Assembly (NCBI GenBank): GCA_913054135.1
Contig: CAJXJK010000001.1
Location: 310,001-374,000 of the forward strand
Length of the DNA: 64,000 nt
Direction of reading: 5' to 3'
Origin: an uncultured Flavobacteriales bacterium
GTDB taxonomy: Bacteria > Bacteroidota > Bacteroidia > Flavobacteriales_D > Crocinitomicaceae
Positions within the stretch are counted from its first letter, which is position 1. Each line of letters starts with the position of its first letter. Below are positions 18,139 through 27,496 of the stretch, piece after piece. A program made the position numbers and the translations under genes. Under the pieces are notes generated by a model. That model saw nothing but the letters and a program-made list of their open reading frames with translations. It did no database searches and was not told the origin of the DNA.

Positions 18139-18984
18139 CTAGTAAACCCAATGTTTACTTAGCTTATCTAAATCTGAATTAGCACTGTACCCTAAACTCA
18201 TCTGCAAAGCCGACAAGCAGACATCCTCATATTTACTTCCGGGCCAAACACTTATAGGTACCAGCTTAATCACATCATTTTTGTAAAAAGTAAAGTTTCC
18301 CTTTATGATTTGAATTTTTGGAGTATCAAGAAGAGAACAATTGCACATATGCTCGCCGTTCTTCCATATCTCAATCTCCTTTATCCTTGAATTTTCATCA
18401 AAGGTTTTTTGACTCTTCGCATATCCATTCACTAAACTCAATTCAAATGATTCCTGAATTGGCAAGCTGTCTGAAATAACTTCGCAAGCTTTCTTCTTTC
18501 CTAAACGACCATACATAATAGTATTACAATCAAATTCTAATGTAATAGCGTTTTTGCCTAAATCATTCACTAGAAATGCCGTTGAGAATAATGGATCCTT
18601 TGCGTTTGAAAAGGGATAGCTGTCATTATCGATATCCACTTTATAAGTATAACCCAAAAACTCGGTAAATCTCATATCAGCCTCTGTACAACACCTCCCC
18701 CACATTTTATCGGTCCAGGCTTCAACTTCATCTACTGATTGATCGTACAATTCAAACAAACTTTGATTTTCGCTTTGAAATTCTCCTACTTGTTGCAAGG
18801 CCTCTTGATCTATTACAGCTCTTAATTTAGGCAATTGTGCTTTTTCTTTGTCAGATTCAAAAATTACTGCGCTCCTATCCGCAGTATCAAAATGACCTTC
18901 ATTAACATCATCCTTCAAAGGTTCATTACATGAACAAATCACTAGTGTTGATAGAAGAATAAACTGACTTAGTTGAAATGGCAT
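18139..18984 (-). CDS. Lipoprotein with a C-terminal NADase-type glycan-binding-like domain
   Basis: The signal peptide ends in LVICSC, a lipobox, so the protein should be membrane-anchored. The middle holds a Cys pair in WGRCCTE and further Cys residues. The C-terminal third (VNGYAKSQKTFDENSRIKEI, LLDTPKIQ, SVWPGSKYEDVCLSALQM) resembles the discoidin-like domain called NADase-type glycan-binding. It stands antisense between the two SCO-like genes of the oxidase block, which breaks the usual gene order. The function is unknown and the domain call is from pattern alone. Confidence 0.6.
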   Translation of the reverse strand: MPFQLSQFILLSTLVICSCNEPLKDDVNEGHFDTADRSAVIFESDKEKAQLPKLRAVIDQEALQQVGEFQSENQSLFELYDQSVDEVEAWTDKMWGRCCTEADMRFTEFLGYTYKVDIDNDSYPFSNAKDPLFSTAFLVNDLGKNAITLEFDCNTIMYGRLGKKKACEVISDSLPIQESFELSLVNGYAKSQKTFDENSRIKEIEIWKNGEHMCNCSLLDTPKIQIIKGNFTFYKNDVIKLVPISVWPGSKYEDVCLSALQMSLGYSANSDLDKLSKHWVY

Positions 18985-19014
18985 AGAAATAGAACTATTA
19001 TGTACAAAAAAAAG

Positions 19015-19022
19015 TATTTTTG
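19015..19022 (+). promoter_or_regulatory. TAnnTTTG -7 box for sco
   Basis: TATTTTTG lies 31 bases before the ATG at 19054, giving a leader of about 25 bases. It supports the later start and a separate sco-DUF420 transcription unit. Confidence 0.55.
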
Positions 19023-19053
19023 CAACCTAATCCAACAATTGAATTTAATAATT

Positions 19054-19704
19054 ATGAAGCACTTATTTTTCGCATCTGTATTGCTAATTTTTGGCTCGTG
19101 TGGTGAAACGAACACAAACACAACAGAAGAAATAACTGAAGATTCATATACACCATTTCCATACTTAGGTCAACACGAAGTTGATTTTGGAAGTGATGAC
19201 ACCATCTATCACACTGTGCCTTCATTCGTCTTTACAAATCAGGATAGTGTAATCATAACCAATGATGATGTGAAAGGCAAAGTTCACCTGGCTCATTTTT
19301 TCTTCACTTCATGTCCTGCAATATGTCCTGCTACAGTAGCACAAATGCAAAGACTACAGGAAATGACTTCAGATGTAGAAGAACTGGTAATCCTTACTCA
19401 CACAATTGACCCAGCAAGAGATACCATTCTAAAAATTAGAGACTACATAGAAGAACGTGAAATAAATACTCATAATTGGCACTTTTTACGCGCAGAACGC
19501 GAATACACACATACTTTAGCAAAAGAAGGGTACATGATTAATGCAATGGAGGACGAGGAAGCAGACGGAGGATTTTTACATTCAGAACACTTCGTACTCA
19601 TTGATAGAGAAGGACATGTGAGAGGGCTTTATAAAGGAACAGATACCGAAGAAGTAGACCAATTAGCAAAAGACATTAAAATCCTTATTGAAAATGAGTA
19701 CTAA
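19054..19704 (+). CDS. SCO family copper chaperone
   Basis: A lipoprotein (MKHLFFASVLLIFGSC) of 216 residues with the SCO1/SenC fold. The copper-binding motif TSCPAICPA is C-x3-C, and the partner His is in LHSEHFVLIDREG. LVILTHTIDPARDT is also family-typical. It delivers copper to the CuA centre of cytochrome c oxidase. The track start at 18973 adds 27 residues and lies upstream of the promoter box; the ATG at 19054 is preferred. It overlaps the DUF420 gene by 11 bases. Confidence 0.93.
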   Translation: MKHLFFASVLLIFGSCGETNTNTTEEITEDSYTPFPYLGQHEVDFGSDDTIYHTVPSFVFTNQDSVIITNDDVKGKVHLAHFFFTSCPAICPATVAQMQRLQEMTSDVEELVILTHTIDPARDTILKIRDYIEEREINTHNWHFLRAEREYTHTLAKEGYMINAMEDEEADGGFLHSEHFVLIDREGHVRGLYKGTDTEEVDQLAKDIKILIENEY

Positions 19705-20260
19705 AATAGATATTGAAAAGAAATACAAGCCTTACGTAATCATCCTGTCAATCGCAGTTCCGACAGTCGTTGCTGTACTATTTGGGGTAAAAATTGAAGG
19801 CGTAGATTTATCTTTTTTACCCCCGATTTATGCGGGCATTAATGGTTTAACGGCCATCTTGTTAATTGCAGCTGTATTAATGATTAAAAAAGGTAAAAAA
19901 GAAATACACCAAAAATTAATGACGACGGCTGTTGTTTGTTCTTTATTGTTTTTGGCTATGTATGTTGCTTATCACATGACTTCAGATAGTACAATCTATG
20001 GAGATTCTAATCATGATGGGGAACGAAGCATTGAAGAGACTGCAGTTGTAGGAAAGTCTCTGTTGGTTTACACCTTCATTCTAATTAGTCACATCATCTT
20101 AAGTTTAATAGTAATGCCATTAGTGATGATGACTTATTTAAAAGGATGGGCAAGCAAAGTTGAGGCTCACAAAAAATGGGCTAAGAAGACTTTTCCTATT
20201 TGGCTTTATGTAGCCGTTTCAGGAGTGGTGGTTTATTTTATGATTAGCCCTTATTACTAG
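19694..20260 (+). CDS. DUF420 membrane protein
   Basis: A membrane protein of 188 residues with five helices. IYAGINGLTAILLIAAVLMIKKGKKEIHQKLM and the later HIILSLIVMPLVMMTYLKGW segments match DUF420, whose Bacillus member CtaM is needed for caa3 oxidase activity. The position directly after sco fits a role in oxidase assembly. I use the ATG at 19694 rather than the TTG two codons earlier. The stop is convergent with the DUF6089 gene, overlapping by four bases. Confidence 0.88.
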   Translation: MSTKIDIEKKYKPYVIILSIAVPTVVAVLFGVKIEGVDLSFLPPIYAGINGLTAILLIAAVLMIKKGKKEIHQKLMTTAVVCSLLFLAMYVAYHMTSDSTIYGDSNHDGERSIEETAVVGKSLLVYTFILISHIILSLIVMPLVMMTYLKGWASKVEAHKKWAKKTFPIWLYVAVSGVVVYFMISPYY

Positions 20261-21087
20261 AAACCTCTTTGGCCTGAACAAGGATTATACTTGAAAGGCT
20301 TAAAGGTCAACATTGCACCATAAAAAATATACCAATCTTTAGTAGAATCATTTCCTCTATTAAAGCCTGATCTGCTGACACCATCTAAACTAGGATTTGA
20401 TAACTGACCTGCTATTGGACCGTTCTCTGCTGTTAACAAATCACCATCTACGTAGTTCCCTGATACATCATCCAAATAATCTGTGAAGGTCTTTCTAATT
20501 CCATACTCGATTGACATGGCGAGCCTCTTTGCAATATTGAATTTTAAACCAATTCCTAAAGGCATAGAAATTTGATTCAGGCTATACGGATTTTTATCAG
20601 ACAAAGAGGAACCTTGACCTTCAGTACCTATGGTTTGAAGATCAATTGTACTACCATTATGATCAGTTTGTGGGTTCATTCTAAAATAAGCCAACTCATA
20701 AAAGAAGTAGGGAGTTATAGGATTTCGCATGCTTGCAATACTGTACTTGAACATATTCACTTCTATCCCTATTGCAAATTCGTAAATCTTTGATTTGAAA
20801 TTTAAATTTCTGTTTACTTGAAAAGGATCTGATGCTTCACTATCAGCTCCCCACACTTGACCATAAGTACCAGTGAATCTCATAGCAGCTCGATAACCTA
20901 AATTATATCTATAAATAAGGCCTAATGCCGGTTTTGAATAAGTAAAATGTTTTCCTGAATTTAAGTCACCAATGTAGTAAGCCCCACCTCCAAAAACCCC
21001 TATTTCAGAACGTGCTCTCACCATTTCAGATTGGCCAAAAACCAATGAATTAATCATGAATAAAGAAAGTAACACCAAAAAGCGCAT
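20257..21087 (-). CDS. DUF6089/PorG-like outer-membrane protein 1
   Basis: A 276-residue protein with signal peptide (SLVFG-QSE) and an eight-strand-like barrel pattern. EIGVFGGGAYYIGDLN near the N-terminus and SIEYGIRKTFTDYLDDVSGNY near residues 190-210 are typical of DUF6089, the family that includes the T9SS component PorG. It is six bases downstream of a paralogue that shares the DYxDDVSG motif. It may be part of the T9SS trans-envelope complex or a divergent barrel; the pair cannot be separated functionally from sequence alone. Confidence 0.72.
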   Translation of the reverse strand: MRFLVLLSLFMINSLVFGQSEMVRARSEIGVFGGGAYYIGDLNSGKHFTYSKPALGLIYRYNLGYRAAMRFTGTYGQVWGADSEASDPFQVNRNLNFKSKIYEFAIGIEVNMFKYSIASMRNPITPYFFYELAYFRMNPQTDHNGSTIDLQTIGTEGQGSSLSDKNPYSLNQISMPLGIGLKFNIAKRLAMSIEYGIRKTFTDYLDDVSGNYVDGDLLTAENGPIAGQLSNPSLDGVSRSGFNRGNDSTKDWYIFYGAMLTFKPFKYNPCSGQRGF

Positions 21088-21093
21088 ACCGTT

Positions 21094-22008
21094 TTAGAAT
21101 TTAGGAATATAAGTTGCTCCTTTTGTAAAACGGTAATTAACAGAAAATATTGCGAACATATAAGCATCCTTATCATTAGGATTTCCTCTTTGCTTATACT
21201 CAGTTAACCCATTAGGATAAGTAATCACACCAACGTTCCCATCTTGAACGATAGCTCTATTAGACAAGTCGGCTGCATCTGTGCCGTAGGCAGCTTCAAT
21301 CAAATCTGGATGATAATAAGAACCAGAAACATCATCAATATAATCTGATAAAGTATATCTAAATGATAGGTCAAAGCTCAAACTCCATTTCTTATCAATC
21401 ATATACTTCCCTCCTATTCCGGCTGGAAACACCATAGTATATCTTTTATAAGGATCAGGATTATACCCAATACCTTGCCCTTCTGTCCCTAATGGCTGTA
21501 AAGCCACCCAATTACCGTTAATACTAGCTTTTGGATTAAATAAAGATAATCCCACGCCCAAATACATGTAAGGCATAACAGTGAAGGTAGCGTTACCGTA
21601 GATTCCGCCAACTTTGTAACGCGGAGATACTCGCTCTCCCCAAGGGTAAAATTCGCAAATTGCACTAAATTCTCCTAACATTGACCTAAAGCTTAGGTTT
21701 CTATTGTTACGAATTACGTTTTTAGTGATTGCGTCATCTCCATGCAGATAACCCCAAATTACGGAGGCTTTAACTGAAAATGCTGGAGAAAGCATGAACT
21801 TATAACTCCCCATCAAAGATGGTCGTGTTGATCTTGCTTTTAAATCTTTGAAATAATGAGTTCCGATACCTCTTGCACCACCCAAGTCTCCTAAAAAGTT
21901 GGATACACCCACGCCCAAACTCACCTCATGTCGAACATAACGCCAAGTTTGTGCTTCCCCAAAAAAGGGAAGTAAGGTCAAGATTGTAACAAGCAGTAGC
22001 TTTCTCAT
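21094..22008 (-). CDS. DUF6089/PorG-like outer-membrane protein 2
   Basis: A paralogue of the next gene downstream, 304 residues, with signal peptide ending FFGEA-QTW. VRHEVSLGVGVSNFLGDLGG and LSFDLSFRYTLSDYIDDVSGSY show the same architecture, and both share the LQ(P/T)(L/I)GTEGQG segment. It is the first gene of a two-gene leftward operon with a TACTTTTG promoter box. Which of the two is the functional PorG equivalent, if either, is open. Confidence 0.72.
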   Translation of the reverse strand: MRKLLLVTILTLLPFFGEAQTWRYVRHEVSLGVGVSNFLGDLGGARGIGTHYFKDLKARSTRPSLMGSYKFMLSPAFSVKASVIWGYLHGDDAITKNVIRNNRNLSFRSMLGEFSAICEFYPWGERVSPRYKVGGIYGNATFTVMPYMYLGVGLSLFNPKASINGNWVALQPLGTEGQGIGYNPDPYKRYTMVFPAGIGGKYMIDKKWSLSFDLSFRYTLSDYIDDVSGSYYHPDLIEAAYGTDAADLSNRAIVQDGNVGVITYPNGLTEYKQRGNPNDKDAYMFAIFSVNYRFTKGATYIPKF

Positions 22009-22047
22009 CTATTATCAATACGGCATTCGTATAGAAAAGGTTAGTAC

Positions 22048-22055
22048 CAAAAGTA
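22048..22055 (-). promoter_or_regulatory. TAnnTTTG -7 box for the DUF6089 pair
   Basis: The minus strand reads TACTTTTG about 40 bases before the ATG at 22008, predicting a leader of about 33 bases. It lies in the 88-base gap after ksgA. Confidence 0.55.
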
Positions 22056-22096
22056 AATGAAATAGTGTGAATAATCAAACGTTTTAAATAAGAGTT

Positions 22097-22879
22097 TTAA
22101 ACGCTTAACTGTTGGGTGAGCCAAATGAACTCTTGAACTGACAGCCTTTCTGGTCTGTTATTAAAGATTTCAGCAGTGGTATCAATATCATTTTCACATT
22201 CATTAACCATTGATTTCAAGCTGTTTCTGAGTGTTTTCCTCCTTTGGTTAAAGGCTGTTTTAACGACTCTTTTGAATAATTTCTCATCACAATCCAAGCT
22301 TTTCACATTATTCCTTACCAACCTAATAACTCCTGATTGAACTTTTGGCGGCGGAATAAAAACTTCTTTTTCAACGGTAAATAGGTAATCAATGTCGTAA
22401 AACGCCTGTAACAAAACGCTTATAACTCCATACTTTTTAGTTCCAGGCCCTTCTGAAATTCTTTCTGCCACTTCTTTTTGGAACATTCCTACTACGACCG
22501 GAATCTGATCTTTATAATCTAAAACTTTGAATAAAATTTGAGACGAAATATTGTAAGGGAAATTTCCAAAAACGGCGAATGGTTCAGCTCCCATCAATTG
22601 AGGTAAGTCTTCTCTTAAAAAGTCAGTGCTATAAATTTTACCATGAAGCTGAGGATAATTTTCATGCAAGTAATCAACTGATTCACTATCAACCTCAACA
22701 ACATGCGTTTCAAACTTGTCTTTAGCCAATAAAAACTTCGTGAGCGCCCCCATTCCTGGACCCACTTCTAGCACTTTTTTAAAGTTATCAAAAGAATCAA
22801 GCTGAGCTGCAATTCTTTGCGACACGCTTTCATCCTTTAGAAAGTGTTGTCCGAGATGTTTCTTAGGTTTTACTGACAC
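22097..22879 (-). CDS. rsmA: 16S rRNA adenine dimethyltransferase
   Basis: RsmA (KsgA) dimethylates A1518 and A1519 of 16S rRNA late in 30S assembly. The 260-residue protein has [14 protein letters not shown], the SAM motif [11 protein letters not shown], and the catalytic NLPY-type motif as [24 protein letters not shown] is the conserved C-terminal segment. The start abuts the DUF4286 stop with no gap. It closes a serS-lipoprotein-TPR-DUF4286-rsmA unit. Confidence 0.95.
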   Translation of the reverse strand: MSVKPKKHLGQHFLKDESVSQRIAAQLDSFDNFKKVLEVGPGMGALTKFLLAKDKFETHVVEVDSESVDYLHENYPQLHGKIYSTDFLREDLPQLMGAEPFAVFGNFPYNISSQILFKVLDYKDQIPVVVGMFQKEVAERISEGPGTKKYGVISVLLQAFYDIDYLFTVEKEVFIPPPKVQSGVIRLVRNNVKSLDCDEKLFKRVVKTAFNQRRKTLRNSLKSMVNECENDIDTTAEIFNNRPERLSVQEFIWLTQQLSV

Positions 22880-23191
22880 TTAGAAAGATTTTTCGACCCT
22901 TAAAAGGGTTCTGAATGCAACAAACCTGCCTCTAAACTTCGCCGTATGCTCTTCTTGTAGTTTTGGCGAATGATTGGTTTGATAGTCGTCCAACTTTTCT
23001 TGGCTTTCACAGAGGTATTGAATAGAGTATGACTTTCCCCCTTCTTCTTCAGCCAAAATTTTTGAAAAACGTGCGTCTAGAAACAAACCTGTATTCATTA
23101 CGTCAGGAATATGAACTTCTTTCATCCAATCAAACCATTCATCATGAACTTCTAAATCAATGTTGATGGTCACATTATAAATTACTCTCAT
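22880..23191 (-). CDS. DUF4286 family protein
   Basis: A protein of 103 residues beginning MRVIYNVTINIDLEVHDEW, with HIPDVMNTGLFLDARFSKIL and SIQYLCES in the middle, which is the DUF4286 pattern. The fold is likely a ferredoxin-like dimeric alpha-beta barrel. It is nearly always next to rsmA in Bacteroidota, as here. No function is known to me. Confidence 0.85.
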   Translation of the reverse strand: MRVIYNVTINIDLEVHDEWFDWMKEVHIPDVMNTGLFLDARFSKILAEEEGGKSYSIQYLCESQEKLDDYQTNHSPKLQEEHTAKFRGRFVAFRTLLRVEKSF

Positions 23192-25024
23192 CTAATTATA
23201 TTCGGCTTTAATTCCTCTAAATTTCTTTCTTGCCTCAGCATCATATAAGCTTCCTTTGAAGTCGAACAAAATCATCTTATAGTACTCGGCTGCCTTCTCT
23301 TTGTTAGAAAGCTTTTCTTCGTAAATTTTAGCAATATTATAAGCGGCGTCATCAGCTAGGATATCATGGGCATAAGAGAGGACAACAACATCATACAATT
23401 CAATTGCCTTTTCCCAATTTTGTTGCTCTTGATAGATTTCTGCCTTCTTAAACAGCACCTCATCTGCTATACTATGAAAAGGAAACTCATTTTCTAAACT
23501 GTCTAACATAGACAGTGCTCCTGAAAAATTATTTTGTTGCAATAACAAATCTGCGTTGGCATACATTTGAACTGGTGCTAGAACAGTATCAATCACTAAG
23601 TTATCTTGAAGCAAAAGAGATAATTGCATAGCGTCATTTGCTATCAATTTTGAAGTAGAAGCTTTCAATACATCTAACTGTGCTTTGGCGTAATCAAACT
23701 CGCCATCATAGTAAAAGACCTTGGCGTTTTTAAATTTCGCCTCATGACCAATGACATCTTCAGTAAACTGCTTCTCAACTTGCATGTAAAGTAAACTCGC
23801 CTCCCAAATTTGATCTGAAACTATATAAACATCACCCAGTAGAATTTTTAATCTAGCTTTTTGGTTGGCGTTTACCGGTAACTCTAACGACTCTTTAATA
23901 AGTGATTCAGCTTTAGCTGGTTCATTCAAATAAAATGCATAAATCTCGGCCAGTTGCATTTGCATTCCCATTGTTTTTGGTGTCTTACCTAAAGAAGTTA
24001 AAGCATCTTCAAAGCTTTTTGCCACTGCCTGAAGATCTGCATTGGTGTAGGACTTCTTGTTTGTTATTTGATTGAAGCCAAGTTTTAAATTACGCTCTAA
24101 AGATCTTGTATAGTATGGCGAAGATTTACCTAAATCAATTACATAGTTATATGCTTTTGATGCTGCAGTGAACGACTCATTCGTTTCACAAACTTGTCCA
24201 ATTTCGTAGAGTCTTTTTCCTTTTAAATTATTTCGTTTATCAAGAGCCTTAGCTTGAATAACGGCTCCAGTAAACTCCTTTTTATGTAGATAATACCAAA
24301 TCAACATTTCAGAATAGTAGTCTTTGTCTGGGTTTTTCTGAATCCTCTCAAGAAGTGAATTCTTAAGCATTTCAACCAAGGCATCATCTTCTTCAAAATC
24401 AATTACTCTTGACAAATAAGTTTGAACTGTTTTCACATATACTTGACTATAATCAAGGAGATTCAAATACTCATTAATCATCTGGTCTGGTTGATCAAGC
24501 GAAGAATATGTCTCAGCTAATTCAAGTTGAAATTGGTATCCTTTTTTAATCAGCTTTCTTCCTTTTAAATAAGTTTGAAGAGCATAGTCATACTTGCCTC
24601 TAATTTTAAATTCCTTTCCTAATGCAGTAATTCGGCTTTGAACTGGAACCATATCTTCAATCAAATCAAGATAAACTTGATCTGCTTCGGTCTGTCTATC
24701 AGTTTCCTCATATACTTGAGTTAGCATGAATGCTACATTTGTGTTTAATGGATCTTGTTTTAATCTTTTGGATGTCAGTTTTTCGGCATCCTCAAATTTT
24801 TCTTGATAGAATAGACAAAGGAAGTACTTTTCAAAATGAACAGATGATTTGTATTTTTTGTAGACTTTTTTGTAATACCCCTCAGCTTTGAAGAACTCTC
24901 CCTTTGAGAAATAGTGATCAGCCAATTTGGTATCATCATCCTTAGGTTGGGCCAACACAGTGTTGCCTGCTCCTAAAAACAGAAATAAGAATATTAGTAA
25001 TATGTTACTCTTCTTGAATTTCAT
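23192..25024 (-). CDS. Secreted TPR-repeat protein
   Basis: A 610-residue protein with a signal peptide (NTVLA-QPK) followed almost entirely by paired helices of the tetratricopeptide type, for example ADHYFSKGEFFKAEGYYKKVY and AEIYQEQQNWEKAIELYDVVV. TPR arrays bind partner proteins; a periplasmic scaffold is likely. It overlaps the upstream lipoprotein gene by 20 bases and abuts DUF4286, so these are co-expressed. The partner is unknown; the neighbour lipoprotein is the obvious candidate. Confidence 0.83.
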   Translation of the reverse strand: MKFKKSNILLIFLFLFLGAGNTVLAQPKDDDTKLADHYFSKGEFFKAEGYYKKVYKKYKSSVHFEKYFLCLFYQEKFEDAEKLTSKRLKQDPLNTNVAFMLTQVYEETDRQTEADQVYLDLIEDMVPVQSRITALGKEFKIRGKYDYALQTYLKGRKLIKKGYQFQLELAETYSSLDQPDQMINEYLNLLDYSQVYVKTVQTYLSRVIDFEEDDALVEMLKNSLLERIQKNPDKDYYSEMLIWYYLHKKEFTGAVIQAKALDKRNNLKGKRLYEIGQVCETNESFTAASKAYNYVIDLGKSSPYYTRSLERNLKLGFNQITNKKSYTNADLQAVAKSFEDALTSLGKTPKTMGMQMQLAEIYAFYLNEPAKAESLIKESLELPVNANQKARLKILLGDVYIVSDQIWEASLLYMQVEKQFTEDVIGHEAKFKNAKVFYYDGEFDYAKAQLDVLKASTSKLIANDAMQLSLLLQDNLVIDTVLAPVQMYANADLLLQQNNFSGALSMLDSLENEFPFHSIADEVLFKKAEIYQEQQNWEKAIELYDVVVLSYAHDILADDAAYNIAKIYEEKLSNKEKAAEYYKMILFDFKGSLYDAEARKKFRGIKAEYN

Positions 25025-25568
25025 TTTTAATTTCTACAATCAGCTCATCTATATAAGGAACCGACTCATAATAGTATCGTTTCTGAACCAACTGGTTTTC
25101 ATAGAAATCGCTAAAAGACACTTCTAAAATGTTTAAATCAAATAGCTCACGAGCTAAATAATCATGTACCTGTTCTTCAGTAAGCACTCCTTCAGAGATA
25201 TCCTTCTTCAAGTTCTCGAATTGAACCGTTAGTTCTTCAATTTCAATTCTGAAATCGGTTTCTTTTGTTCTAACCCCTTTCAAAGTTTTTCTAATCCCTT
25301 TGCAGTCGTTCATCCTAACTCCAATATCCATTGATAAGGTATCAGGGTTATAGTACTTTTTAAGTGTGTCTTCGTTTCTTAAAACGTGGTCCACCATTAA
25401 AGCTAAACTATCAAATTCTATTCCGTTATACTTTTCATTAATATCATCAATAACGGTTAAGCAAGAATCAATCTTTGAAATTTCCTTCGAATACTGATCA
25501 GATGGATCACAAGATATAAGACTAAAACATCCGCCCAGAAATATAAAAAAGAACATTTTTTTCATCAA
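25005..25568 (-). CDS. Hypothetical helical lipoprotein
   Basis: The 187-residue product has a lipobox (FSLISC-DPSD) and a mostly helical, charged mature part with a likely coiled coil around IEIEELTVQFENLKKDISEG. I do not recognise a family. It sits between serS and a TPR protein, overlapping the latter by 20 bases, which hints that the two act together in the periplasm. Confidence 0.7.
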   Translation of the reverse strand: MMKKMFFFIFLGGCFSLISCDPSDQYSKEISKIDSCLTVIDDINEKYNGIEFDSLALMVDHVLRNEDTLKKYYNPDTLSMDIGVRMNDCKGIRKTLKGVRTKETDFRIEIEELTVQFENLKKDISEGVLTEEQVHDYLARELFDLNILEVSFSDFYENQLVQKRYYYESVPYIDELIVEIKNEIQEE

Positions 25569-25573
25569 TGAAA

Positions 25574-26848
25574 TTATTTTGTGATCATATTAAATCCTGT
25601 ATAAGGTACTAAGACTTCTGGAATTTTTATACCATTCTCAGTTTGATTGTTCTCTAATAGTGCGGCCATTATTCTCGGCAAGGCCAAGGCCGAACCATTA
25701 AGAGTATGCACTAATTGGCTCTTTTTATTCTCATCTTTAAACCTCAACTTCAATCTATTTGATTGAAATGTCTCAAAATTTGAAACTGAGCTCACTTCTA
25801 ACCATTTGTCTTGAGCAGCTGAGTAAACTTCAAAGTCATAAGTCATAGCAGCAGTAAACCCTAAATCTCCTCCGCAGAGTCTCAACGTTCTGAAAGGTAA
25901 TCCGATTTTTTCAATTATTCCTTGAACGTAAGAAACCATTTCGTCAAGAGCTTGAGCTGATTTTGAAGGATGTTCTAATCTCACAATTTCAACTTTATCA
26001 AATTGATGTAATCTATTCAAACCTCTAACATCTTTACCGTAAGAGCCTGCTTCTCTTCGAAAGCATGGTGTATAACCAGTAACTTGAATAGGGAAATCGT
26101 CTTCTTTTACGATTACATCTCTGAACATGTTAGTTAGTGGAACTTCAGCTGTTGGAATGAGGTAAAAATCATCTTCTTGAGCATGGTACATTTGCCCTTC
26201 TTTATCTGGTAACTGACCTGTGCCATAACCAGAAGCTTCATTCACTACAAATGGCGGAATAACTTCTTTGTAACCAGCATCTCTTGCCTCGTCTAAGAAA
26301 AAATTAATGAGTGCTCTCTGCAGTCTTGCTCCTTGACCTAGGTAAAATGGAAAACCAGCTCCGGTAACTTTCACTCCTAATTCAAAGTCTATCAAACCAT
26401 AATCGTTCGCTAACTCCCAGTGTGGTTTTGCACCATCACCTAATTCTGGAATCGTTCCTCCTTTATCAATCTCTTGATTGTCCTCATCAGTGTTTCCAGA
26501 TGGCACCAACTTATTCGGAACATTAGGTATTTCGTATAAAGCAGTTTGTAATTCAGAAGCTAGAGTTGAAACACTTTCTTTTAAGGATTTCTCACTCTCT
26601 TTTAACTCTTGAGTCTTTGCCTTAGCAGCATTGGCCTCTTCTTGTTTTCCTTGTGCGAATAATTGCCCAATTTCTTTTGCAATCTTGTTTGATTCTTGAG
26701 CAACTGCGTCTAGCTCACTTTTTGCCTGACGCCACTTCTCATCAATTGCCAAGATACTGCTCAATTGATCTTCAACATTTAAATTCCTTGTCTTTAAGGC
26801 TTCAGTAATTTCTGCCTTATGTTCTCTTATTCTAGATATCTCTAACAT
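25574..26848 (-). CDS. serS: Serine-tRNA ligase
   Basis: Class II synthetase that charges tRNA-Ser. The N-terminal coiled-coil arm spans residues 1-110. Motif 2 is FRREAGSYGKDVRGLNRLHQF and motif 3 is in HTLNGSALALPRIMAALLENNQ. The 424-residue length is normal. The start lies about 26 bases after the rplU-rpmA terminator. A near-match to the -7 consensus (TAATTTTA) is in between. Confidence 0.97.
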   Translation of the reverse strand: MLEISRIREHKAEITEALKTRNLNVEDQLSSILAIDEKWRQAKSELDAVAQESNKIAKEIGQLFAQGKQEEANAAKAKTQELKESEKSLKESVSTLASELQTALYEIPNVPNKLVPSGNTDEDNQEIDKGGTIPELGDGAKPHWELANDYGLIDFELGVKVTGAGFPFYLGQGARLQRALINFFLDEARDAGYKEVIPPFVVNEASGYGTGQLPDKEGQMYHAQEDDFYLIPTAEVPLTNMFRDVIVKEDDFPIQVTGYTPCFRREAGSYGKDVRGLNRLHQFDKVEIVRLEHPSKSAQALDEMVSYVQGIIEKIGLPFRTLRLCGGDLGFTAAMTYDFEVYSAAQDKWLEVSSVSNFETFQSNRLKLRFKDENKKSQLVHTLNGSALALPRIMAALLENNQTENGIKIPEVLVPYTGFNMITK

Positions 26849-26873
26849 CTGGTATTCTTTGTGCTATAAAATT

Positions 26874-26909
26874 AAAAAACCCTGACGAAGAATGCTCTTG
26901 TCAGGGTTT
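26874..26909 (-). terminator. Intrinsic terminator after rpmA
   Basis: On the minus strand AAACCCTGAC pairs with GTCAGGGTTT around a short loop and ends in a six-T run. It closes the rplU-rpmA unit and stands immediately upstream of serS. Confidence 0.88.
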
Positions 26910-26931
26910 AAAAAATGTATAAATTTTTATC

Positions 26932-27459
26932 CTAGCTTAAAGCCGCGATTAAATCTGCTTTTTTCATTGAAGAGATTCCAGAGATACCTTTAGCTTTCGC
27001 CATCTCTTTTAACTCAGCAACAGTTTTAGAAGATAAATCTCCTGCAGCTTCTGCTTTAGGTGCTTCTTTTTTAGGAGCTTCCTTTTTCGCTTCAGCTTTT
27101 GGCTCTGCCTTAGCAGCAGGTGCTTCAACTTTAGCTTCTGCCTTAGGTGCAGCTTTCGCAGCAGCCTTTTTAGGAGTAGCTTTCGCTTTCTTAATAACTT
27201 CTGTTTCAAATGGAACTACAGATACAAAAGAACGATTGTTTCTTTTCTTTCTGAATTCAACAACACCATCAACTAATGCATATAATGTGTGATCTTTACC
27301 GATACCAACATTATTACCTACGTGATGCTTTGTTCCTCTTTGTCTTACAATGATGTTTCCAGCTAATGCTGCTTGTCCACCAAATATCTTAACACCTAAT
27401 CGTTTCGATTCTGATTCTCTACCATTCTTCGAACTACCGGCTCCTTTCTTATGTGCCAT
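26932..27459 (-). CDS. rpmA: Ribosomal protein L27 with SAP/Rho-N-like C-terminal extension
   Basis: Residues 1-86 are a normal bacterial L27 ([20 protein letters not shown], then [20 protein letters not shown]). L27 usually ends there. This one continues for about 90 residues: a Lys/Ala/Glu/Pro-rich linker, then [18 protein letters not shown] and [10 protein letters not shown], the two-helix pattern of SAP, LEM/HeH or Rho N-terminal domains that bind nucleic acid. The frame is continuous to a TAA. It follows rplU, with a good terminator after it. The tail lies at the C-terminus, away from the peptidyl-transferase N-terminus, so it could project from the 50S surface. Confidence 0.93.
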   Translation of the reverse strand: MAHKKGAGSSKNGRESESKRLGVKIFGGQAALAGNIIVRQRGTKHHVGNNVGIGKDHTLYALVDGVVEFRKKRNNRSFVSVVPFETEVIKKAKATPKKAAAKAAPKAEAKVEAPAAKAEPKAEAKKEAPKKEAPKAEAAGDLSSKTVAELKEMAKAKGISGISSMKKADLIAALS

Positions 27460-27496
27460 AATTTTATCTTTTTACCAATTTGCTAATGAAAGCAAA

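Noticed and set aside
27009-27209. Lys/Leu-rich minus-strand ORF inside rpmA
   Set aside because: It is an out-of-frame shadow of the Ala/Lys/Glu repeat region of the L27 tail.
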